The notes under the pieces: model-generated
Databases searched by the model: none
Told to the model about the DNA's origin: nothing
The model's input: only the letters and a program-made list of their open reading frames with translations
Source: an uncultured Mycoplasmatota bacterium
GTDB taxonomy: Bacteria > Bacillota_I > Bacilli_A > RF39 > UBA660
DNA: 20,153 nt
Direction of reading: 5' to 3'
NCBI GenBank assembly: GCA_946491675.1
Contig: CAMLYN010000008.1
Coordinates: 1-20,153 of the forward strand
Translations under genes and position numbers: made by a program
Part shown: positions 15,332 through 20,153 of the stretch, piece by piece
Position numbering within the stretch: position 1 is the first letter of the stretch
How the letters are laid out: each line of letters opens with the position of its first letter

Positions 15332-15595
15332 TCAGTTATGCTTTTTTGTTTTAAATAATTTAAAGCCTAATTTCTTTTTGCAATCTAATATTTTACTTTC
15401 GAGTTCATCTATTTGCTTATTTCCTTTATTTATTATATCTAAATCCTTTTCTTCTTGCTCATTAAGTTCTCTAATTATTCTGTCATAATCAATGCCATTA
15501 TCCCATTTCCTTAATGCAAATATTAAAACTGCAATTCCACCTAAAACGCATAACCCAAATAATAATATTTGCAAAATAACAATTATTTCATTCAT
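15332..15595 (-). CDS. Small membrane-anchored coiled-coil protein
   Basis: 87 residues. ATG with GAGGAG 8-9 nt upstream. Residues about 4-28 (IIVILQILLFGLCVLGGIAV onward) form one membrane span. The rest is charged and heptad-like (RIIRELNEQEEKDLDIINKG, then KQIDELESKILDCKKKLGF), so it should be a single-span protein with a cytosolic coiled coil. I do not recognise a family. It stops 27 bp before the RiPP promoter and no good terminator separates them, so read-through is possible. No transporter motif is present, so it does not replace the missing exporter by itself. Confidence 0.55.
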   Translation of the reverse strand: MNEIIVILQILLFGLCVLGGIAVLIFALRKWDNGIDYDRIIRELNEQEEKDLDIINKGNKQIDELESKILDCKKKLGFKLFKTKKHN

Positions 15596-15621
15596 TTAAA
15601 TATCTCCTCGTATAATATATT

Positions 15622-15645
15622 TTGTAAGTTATTTTTGACTTACAA
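15622..15645. promoter_or_regulatory. 8-bp inverted repeat upstream of the small membrane protein
   Basis: TTGTAAGT and ACTTACAA are separated by 8 bp, just upstream of TATATTATA-like sequence (15607-15620 region) that could be the -10. The position suits an operator for the 87-residue gene. Confidence 0.35.
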
Positions 15646-15699
15646 TTTAACATCTTTATAGTTAGTTTTTTACTAACAACTTTATTAATTGGTTGTGAT

Positions 15700-15960
15700 A
15701 CTCTAGTGTTAAAATATTTTTGAAATATTTTTGACTGAGATCTATTCTAATTTCTCCTGTAACCCTTTTAGGTGTTTACTAAAGAAAGACTGTTTCTCTT
15801 CTTATTAGTCACATTTCTTCTAACTCAGATGCTGTTTCTATTTTCTTATTAGTTCGCAGTATCCAAATCCCTAATAGAAAATATGTATTCTAATAACGAG
15901 GTTGTCGTAAACTAGTAAGCTAGAGTTATCGTTGCCAATTATATTTCACAAAAATTTAAT
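15700..15960 (+). ncRNA. Candidate bridge RNA region of the IS110-type element
   Basis: This 261-bp non-coding stretch upstream of the transposase shows repeated pairing potential. An AGAAA-GACTG-TTTCT stem lies inside an ACTAA/TTAGT pair near 15778-15809. There is an imperfect direct repeat of CTGTTTCT...TTCTTATTAGT (15790-15809 and 15832-15853). Two CTAATA copies (near 15871 and 15890) could pair with the TTATTAG copies. IS110-group elements produce a structured bridge RNA from this end that specifies target and donor. I could not identify guide loops. Confidence 0.35.
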
Positions 15961-15979
15961 CAGAAAGGTGGTGATATCT

Positions 15980-17260
15980 ATGACTAATTCTTTGTTTATC
16001 GGTATTGATGTTTCACTTCAATCTAATCAAATTTGTGTTTTAATTTTTGATCAACATAAGTTTTTTAATTTGAAATTTTCTAATACTCCTGATGGCTGTG
16101 AAGAAGCAATCAACAAAATTAAAAATATTTATGATAAATTTTATTTTGATAAAATCATTATTGTTTGTGAAGCAACTGGAATGTATTCTTTTCACTTAGC
16201 TTGTTATTTTTCTTCTCATGAATATCTTAATAACTTCAACACTGAAGTTTATCAGATTAATGCTCATGATTTTGCTAAATATAAAGATAGTTTCTCTGAT
16301 GTTGAAAAAACTGATCCATCAGATGCTTATATTCTTGCCGACTTTGCCAGAGTTGGTAGAACTAATGCCTTACATCCTTTTCGTGGCTCACAATACATTG
16401 CCCTTCAACGTTTAACGAGACAAAGATATCATATTTCTAAAAATCTTGTGAAAGAAAAACTTTATGTTATGAATAATATTTATTTATCTTTCTCGGGTTT
16501 AATTATTGCTGACAAGAAGAATAGACCTTTTTCCAATATGTTTGGTGCTACTTCTTGTGCAATTTTCGATAACTTTGATTCTCCTGATCAAATTGCTGAA
16601 ACTCCTGTTGATGATTTGTTAGATTTAATTTCTAAAGTTGGGGAAAATCGAACTAAAAACCCAATTGAGAAGATTAATTTGCTTAATAAAGCCATTCGTT
16701 CTTCTTATCGATTAGATCAAACTGCCTACAATGGTATCAATATTGCTGTTGCTTCTTCTTTAAGTATCATTAGATTCTTAGAAAGTGAACTTAAACAAGT
16801 TGATAAAGCTATATTAGATACTGTTAATGGTTTGAATTCTAATGCTTATAATTCTTTACTTTCTATTCGTGGTATTGGTAAAGTTTATGCTGCTGGTATT
16901 TTAGCTGAAATTGGTAATATTGATTATTTTAAACATAATTCTAATTTAGCTAAATATGCAGGTCTTTATTGGAATAGAACTCAATCAGGTAAATTTGAAA
17001 AAGAAGATAAAAAATTCTCACAACATGCGAATAAATATCTTCGCTATTACCTAATTGAAGCCACTGCTTCTTGTGTTAGAATGAATTTCCCTTTTATTAA
17101 GAATTTTTATGATTCTAAATATAAAGAGGTTACTAAACATCAACATAAACGTGCACTCGTTTTATCTGCTCGTAAACTTGTTAGATTGATTTTTGGATTA
17201 CTGCGAAAAAATCAATATTACAAACCTATAGACTCGAATACTCAATCTTCATTAAACTGA
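15980..17260 (+). CDS. IS110-family transposase (DEDD/RuvC-like, bridge-RNA guided family)
   Basis: 426 residues from the ATG at 15980 (AAAGGTGGTGAT just upstream); an upstream in-frame ATG at 15932 has no ribosome site. The N-terminal RuvC-like domain has D10 (FIGIDVS), E64 (VCEATGMY) and D112/D115 (KTDPSDA), the DEDD set. The C-terminal Transposase_20 domain has LLSIRGIGKVYAAGILAEIG and AGLYWNRTQSG, whose serine is the likely nucleophile, then a GN-like ANKYLR. The length is usual for intact IS110 enzymes, with no frameshift. Codon use is slightly less AT-extreme than its neighbours, in keeping with separate origin. It inserted between two small membrane-protein genes without breaking either. 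Confidence 0.95.
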   Translation: MTNSLFIGIDVSLQSNQICVLIFDQHKFFNLKFSNTPDGCEEAINKIKNIYDKFYFDKIIIVCEATGMYSFHLACYFSSHEYLNNFNTEVYQINAHDFAKYKDSFSDVEKTDPSDAYILADFARVGRTNALHPFRGSQYIALQRLTRQRYHISKNLVKEKLYVMNNIYLSFSGLIIADKKNRPFSNMFGATSCAIFDNFDSPDQIAETPVDDLLDLISKVGENRTKNPIEKINLLNKAIRSSYRLDQTAYNGINIAVASSLSIIRFLESELKQVDKAILDTVNGLNSNAYNSLLSIRGIGKVYAAGILAEIGNIDYFKHNSNLAKYAGLYWNRTQSGKFEKEDKKFSQHANKYLRYYLIEATASCVRMNFPFIKNFYDSKYKEVTKHQHKRALVLSARKLVRLIFGLLRKNQYYKPIDSNTQSSLN

Positions 17261-17279
17261 GTTCGTTAAAATAACGAAC
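17261..17279 (+). terminator. Hairpin after the transposase
   Basis: GTTCGTTA-AAA-TAACGAAC starts right after the TGA (9 bp if the stop's A is included). A T-rich tract (GTTTAGTTTTT) follows a few bases later rather than immediately, so it is a modest terminator, or part of the element's 3' end structure. Confidence 0.4.
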
Positions 17280-17322
17280 TAATGTTTAGTTTTTAACTAA
17301 GCACTTTTTAGCATGAAATAAT

Positions 17323-17622
17323 TTATTTGGTAAGGGAGAAATTATTTAAAAACTTCCGTGATTTTTGTCTTGACATATTACCAGATGTCTTTATTTTAAC
17401 CATGATTGTCAAAAAGAATAGTTGAATTTTCTTTTTTCTTATAATTCTTTTTTGTTTTTTTACCATTGTACTAAATTTATCCCAATCAGTTACATATAAT
17501 AAATTAGAATAATAATATTTCATTTTCTTTCTTTCATCAATAATCACATAAACACTATATACAATTAGCAAAATTGCTAAAATTATAATAAGAATTAAAT
17601 AAACAATTATATCATTTTCCAT
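17323..17622 (-). CDS. Small single-span membrane protein with basic tail
   Basis: 99 residues. ATG at 17622 with GAGGTGTGAG just upstream. Residues 5-27 (IIVYLILIIILAILLIVYSV and on) form a membrane span, followed by a very basic region (DERKKMKYYY, KKQKRIIRKKKIQLFF, RQKSRKF). I recognise no family. The second hydrophobic patch IQLFFLTIMV is short. It points toward the insertion sequence, and its stop lies about 20 bp from the presumed right end of the element, so the original 3' end may have been altered by the insertion. Confidence 0.45.
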   Translation of the reverse strand: MENDIIVYLILIIILAILLIVYSVYVIIDERKKMKYYYSNLLYVTDWDKFSTMVKKQKRIIRKKKIQLFFLTIMVKIKTSGNMSRQKSRKFLNNFSLTK

Positions 17623-17767
17623 CTCACACCTCTATGCTTTTTATCCTATTTACTACTACTATATTCTAAATACCAGTATAACACAGAATAGCATAAAATT
17701 ATAACTGATAATAGCAATTAACCTATATTTTTTACAAAAATGCAAAAATTATATATAGGTGATAGTT

Positions 17768-18205
17768 ATGCTAGATATAACAAGGCTAAAAGATATTCGA
17801 GAAGATCACGATATTAGCCAAAAACAAATGGCAAAAATTCTTGGAATTAGTAGATCAACATACTCATTATGGGAATTAGGAATTAATATTATTCCTCTAA
17901 AGAATTTATGTGATTATGCTGATTATTTTGATTATTCACTTGATTATATTTTACATCTAACAAATACTCAAAAAGAAACACATATAATAAAAGGGCTTAA
18001 TTTAAAAACACTCGGAAATAATCTTAAAAAAATTAGATTAGAACAAGAATTATCTCAAGAGAATATTGCTAATATGCTAAATGTTTCACAGGCTTGTATT
18101 GCCAGATATGAAAAAGGATTAATTTGCATTTCTACTTTAAATTTATATAAGTTTTGTAAAAACTTTAATATTACATTAAATAAAATCTGTGGAAAAGAAA
18201 AATAA
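17768..18205 (+). CDS. XRE-family regulator with two tandem HTH domains (copy 1)
   Basis: 145 residues from the ATG at 17768 (AGGTGATAG upstream; a GTG at 17759 overlaps the ribosome site). First HTH at about 5-58: LKDIREDHDISQKQMAKILG, then ISRSTYSLWELG. Second HTH at about 80-135: LKKIRLEQELSQENIANMLN, then VSQACIARYEKG. Two complete XRE domains in one chain and little else suggest a protein that binds two operator half-sites as a monomer. Its paralog lies at 18957-19382 with the same layout. It probably regulates the divergent or neighbouring mobile-element genes. No ligand domain is visible. Confidence 0.88.
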   Translation: MLDITRLKDIREDHDISQKQMAKILGISRSTYSLWELGINIIPLKNLCDYADYFDYSLDYILHLTNTQKETHIIKGLNLKTLGNNLKKIRLEQELSQENIANMLNVSQACIARYEKGLICISTLNLYKFCKNFNITLNKICGKEK

Positions 18206-18217
18206 GTAATATTTTTT

Positions 18218-18261
18218 ATAGTTGTCAAGCATCATTATTAACTTTGACACTTGACAACTAT
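18218..18261. repeat. 12-bp perfect inverted repeat between convergent genes
   Basis: ATAGTTGTCAAG and CTTGACAACTAT are separated by 20 bp. It lies between the convergent stops at 18205 and 18296. U-runs are poor on both strands, so it is either a weak bidirectional terminator or a protein-binding site. The spacer also contains a second TTGACA copy. Confidence 0.5.
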
Positions 18262-18295
18262 TATTTGTAGTTTAGGTGTACTGCTAATTTACTAC

Positions 18296-18831
18296 TTAAT
18301 TACTGCTGTTTTCTCTATTATAATTTTCTTTCCAATTATAATAGGAATTGGTCGTTGAAATAGCAATATATCGCATTGCTATCCATACTAAAGTGTCATA
18401 AAATTTTTCCTCTTTTATATCTGCAGAAAAACAATATTTTTTAATAATAGAAATATCTATTGGTAATTGCATTTTTCTATTATTATATCCTAAAACTTTA
18501 AATAAAATATCATCAGCAATACTATCTCCTTCTTCAACCATGTCATATTCATCTGAAGAATTAACGTAATATTCAGTTATATCTTCGACATCCCTTTTTA
18601 TCTTACGGAATTGTTCTATGGACAATTCTTTTTTTAAGTGAGCTAACTGACTATTAATAATTTTACTAATAACATTATCTTTTTCTTCATTATTAAGATT
18701 ACTTATTTTTCTAACAAGATCATCTAAAGTAAGTTCCGACACCTCTAAAATTTTAACTACATTATTTTTAATTTCATCTGTAATTGATGTTGCAAGTAAT
18801 TCCAGGTTTTTTCTTCTTTTTTTATGTTCAT
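18296..18831 (-). CDS. Unknown protein, ~178 residues, requires a -1 frameshift at an A7 run
   Basis: The only good start is the ATG at 18831 (AGGAG 8 nt upstream). Its frame reads MNIKKEEKTW... and stops after 24 codons. After A-AAA-AAA at about 18816-18822, the -1 frame reads RRKNLELLATSITDEIKNNV, continues VVKILEVSELTLDDL and joins without a stop to the long frame. The in-frame GTG at 18742 has no spaced ribosome site. So either programmed -1 slippage or an indel (mutation or sequencing error) in the homopolymer. The protein is mostly helical and acidic (SDEYDMVEEGDSIADDIL), Asn-rich at the end; I recognise no family. It sits between the two XRE genes, in opposite orientation. Confidence 0.5.
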
Positions 18832-18870
18832 AAATTGCTCCTTTTCTATATAACCTAAACTACACGTTCA

Positions 18871-18879
18871 ATTATATCA
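18871..18879 (-). promoter_or_regulatory. Extended -10 promoter for the 18296-18831 gene
   Basis: Minus-strand TGATATAAT matches the extended -10 consensus TGnTATAAT, about 40 bp before the ATG at 18831. The -35 is weak, as is usual for this class. It supports the upstream ATG as the real start. Confidence 0.6.
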
Positions 18880-18911
18880 CACTTTCTATAAAATAACCCA
18901 GAGTTTTACCG

Positions 18912-18924
18912 ATAGTTTAACTAT
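18912..18924. promoter_or_regulatory. Palindrome between divergent genes, candidate XRE operator
   Basis: ATAGTT-T-AACTAT is a perfect palindrome in the intergenic space between the divergent starts at 18831 and 18957, overlapping TATAAA (18922-18927) that could be a plus-strand -10. Autoregulation by the adjacent XRE protein is plausible. Confidence 0.35.
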
Positions 18925-18956
18925 AAATGTCAAAATATTATTGGGTGATTTTTATA

Positions 18957-19382
18957 ATGATGAATAATAATCTCAAGTTTTGTAGAGAAAAATTGGAAAT
19001 GACACAAAAAGAATTAGGTAATGTATTTGGTGTTTCTTTTAAAACTGTTGCTGGATGGGAAAATGGTCATGATACTATACCTTTATCTAAGTTAGTAAAA
19101 TTTTGTAATCTATATAAGTTTTCTATTGATTATGTAACAAGGCTATCAAAAGATAATAAATATGTAGAACTAGATAAACTAAATAGAATACAAATAGGCA
19201 ATAAATTAAAAAAGATTAGAGAAAGTCTAGGATTAACACAGGAAAATATTGCTTCAGAATGTATGATTAGTCAAGCAACATATAGTGGATATGAAAATGG
19301 AAAATTTTTAATAACTACATTAAATCTATACACTATCTGTTACAATCACAAACTATCAATGAACGTCATATTAAAAAAGTAA
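18957..19382 (+). CDS. XRE-family regulator with two tandem HTH domains (copy 2)
   Basis: 141 residues from the ATG at 18957 (GGGTGAT 7 nt upstream; the following ATG at 18960 is equally possible). First HTH: LKFCREKLEMTQKELGNVFG, then VSFKTVAGWENG. Second HTH: LKKIRESLGLTQENIASECM, then ISQATYSGYENG, then LITTLNLYTICYNHKLSMNV. The second domain aligns closely with that of the protein at 17768-18205 (S/TQENIA...SQA...YE.G...I.TLNLY..C.N), so the two are duplicates that have since diverged. It lies divergent from the frameshifted gene with a palindrome between them, and convergent with the replication-type gene. Confidence 0.88.
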   Translation: MMNNNLKFCREKLEMTQKELGNVFGVSFKTVAGWENGHDTIPLSKLVKFCNLYKFSIDYVTRLSKDNKYVELDKLNRIQIGNKLKKIRESLGLTQENIASECMISQATYSGYENGKFLITTLNLYTICYNHKLSMNVILKK

Positions 19383-19390
19383 TTTATCTA

Positions 19391-20089
19391 TCATAAATTA
19401 TCAAATAAATCATCATCTTCCCATAAATCTTCCATAGTTTGATTTAATTTATTTATATTACTAATAATAGAGTTTTTAAAATAACCAAACTTATTTTGAA
19501 TTATATTGCCATCTTCTTCTCTAAAATCTCGTTTAACCACTCTAGGAACAATATAATGAACAATTTGTATTAAATCTTTATAAGAATTATTTTCTTCTAA
19601 TAAATTATCAAATAAATCATCATAATAAAATATTTGTATATCATTTTCATTTATATAACCACTATCTATCAATTCAAGTGTTAATCTGTTATGTTCTTCA
19701 GCAATAAAAAAAGATGATAATTTCGTTTTATCATCTTTATCTATTTTTTCTTTAGTATTTATTATATTAGTATTTATTTGTATGTCTTTTTGGGAATGCC
19801 CATTGTCGGCATACCCTTTTTGGTAATACGGTACTAAATCATAAGGTGTTTCATAAATAGAGTAATCATAATAAAATTTTCCATGCTCTCCTTGTTTTCT
19901 AGTTCTTACCAAATATTTATTTTTCTCTAGTTCTTGTAATATAGTCCTAATAGCTTTAATATTTTCTTTGCTAATCTTTTCTAAGCCTCTCATAGAGTAA
20001 TCCCAGTTATCTGGTAAACTCAACATAAACGAAAGTAGCCCTTTTGCCTTATATGATAAATTTTTATCTCTTAAGTGATAATTAGACAT
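19391..20089 (-). CDS. Winged-helix replication-initiator-like protein of integrative elements
   Basis: 232 residues. The N-terminal ~80 residues carry the signature MSNYHLRDKNLSYKAKGLLS, FMLSLPDNWDYSMRGLEKIS, then KENIKAIRTILQELEKNKYL and GKFYYDYSIYE. These are the winged-helix N-terminus common to replication/primosome-like proteins of conjugative elements and phages. The C-terminal part (LIQIVHYIVPRVV through GYFKNSIISNINKL) resembles the helical DUF6017-type tail. It probably initiates or primes element DNA replication. There is no ribosome site before the ATG, and the upstream in-frame codons (NYTV) match the usual family N-terminus, so a few residues may be missing or the start may be unusual. 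A motif DDLFDNL occurs twice, the second at the extreme C-terminus. Confidence 0.7.
   Translation of the reverse strand: MSNYHLRDKNLSYKAKGLLSFMLSLPDNWDYSMRGLEKISKENIKAIRTILQELEKNKYLVRTRKQGEHGKFYYDYSIYETPYDLVPYYQKGYADNGHSQKDIQINTNIINTKEKIDKDDKTKLSSFFIAEEHNRLTLELIDSGYINENDIQIFYYDDLFDNLLEENNSYKDLIQIVHYIVPRVVKRDFREEDGNIIQNKFGYFKNSIISNINKLNQTMEDLWEDDDLFDNL
19393..19623. repeat. 24-nt exact direct repeat inside the replication-type gene
   Basis: The same 24-nt sequence occurs at 19393-19416 and 19600-19623, 207 bp apart, in the same frame (69 codons). Both copies encode DDLFDNL. Confidence 0.8.
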
Positions 20090-20153
20090 AACAGTATAAT
20101 TTGGATAGGTTATAATAAATTAGACAAAAAAAATAAGGACATGATAAAATAAA

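Larger units (their letters stand above)
15661..17302 (+). mobile_element. IS110-type insertion sequence, approximate extent
   Basis: The extent is guessed from two similar short hairpins flanking the transposase: GTTAGTTTTTTACTAAC at 15661-15677 and TTAGTTTTTAACTAA at 17286-17300. IS110 elements lack long terminal repeats and leave little or no target duplication, so the true ends need comparison with an empty site. The ~300 bp before the transposase and short 3' tail match the usual 1.4-1.6 kb size. Confidence 0.4.

Noticed and set aside
15932..15979. Upstream ATG for the IS110 transposase
   Set aside because: There is no ribosome site, whereas the ATG at 15980 has AAAGGTGGTGAT and gives the usual N-terminus FIGIDVS.
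1..20153. CRISPR arrays, tRNA or rRNA genes
   Set aside because: No regularly spaced repeats and no cloverleaf or rRNA-like stretches were recognised by eye.

Overview
The window is about 25% GC DNA using the standard code: TGG encodes Trp, TGA serves as a stop, and GTG/TTG starts and strong GGAGG ribosome sites are common. This points to a low-GC Firmicute (Clostridia or an anaerobic Bacilli lineage). A penicillin-binding-protein fragment, a large serine recombinase, an IS110-type transposase and paired XRE regulators mark it as accessory, mobile-element DNA. Nearly all genes before about 15.6 kb lie on the minus strand.

Region 1 (1-4180) looks like a defence patch. It holds the first 38 codons of an AbiEi-type antitoxin behind a promoter embedded in a perfect 11-bp inverted repeat, then a ~1247-residue STAND-type ATPase with an Mrr-like nuclease N-terminus (Avs-like architecture), then a terminator and a possible 25-residue hydrophobic peptide. 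Region 2 (4187-7061) is an element end. A 73-residue piece of a penicillin-binding protein transpeptidase is fused to the tail of a large serine recombinase, so the element appears to have inserted in, or recombined with, a PBP gene. The recombinase is followed by a small accessory gene, a hypothetical gene and the C-terminal relic of an XRE regulator.

Region 3 (7040-15305) is the main discovery: one apparent minus-strand operon with a near-consensus sigma-A promoter (TTGACA, 17 bp, TAGAAT), a possible leader attenuator, and a bidirectional terminator at its far end. Gene order is GNAT acetyltransferase, a 34-residue Cys-rich precursor peptide (core ...FACASGTCHCSA) flanked by hairpins, a radical SAM/SPASM enzyme with an N-terminal recognition-like domain, a PqqD-like protein, a second radical SAM/SPASM enzyme, a radical-SAM-like protein without the cluster cysteines, a third radical SAM enzyme without SPASM cysteines, a TetM/EF-G-like ribosome-protection GTPase, and an M29 aminopeptidase. 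Many of these genes overlap or are coupled. This is a RiPP (ribosomally made, post-translationally modified peptide) pathway. I infer that the GTPase gives self-protection and the aminopeptidase trims the leader. No exporter is visible, which is unusual.

Region 4 (15332-20153) has a membrane/coiled-coil small protein, an IS110-type element whose upstream structured region is a candidate bridge RNA, another small membrane protein, two paralogous double-XRE regulators, a gene of unknown function that needs a -1 frameshift at an A7 run, and a winged-helix replication-initiator-like protein of the type found on integrative elements. Taken together, the RiPP operon looks like cargo of an integrative element with its recombinase end at about 4.4 kb and its replication/transfer part running off the right edge.
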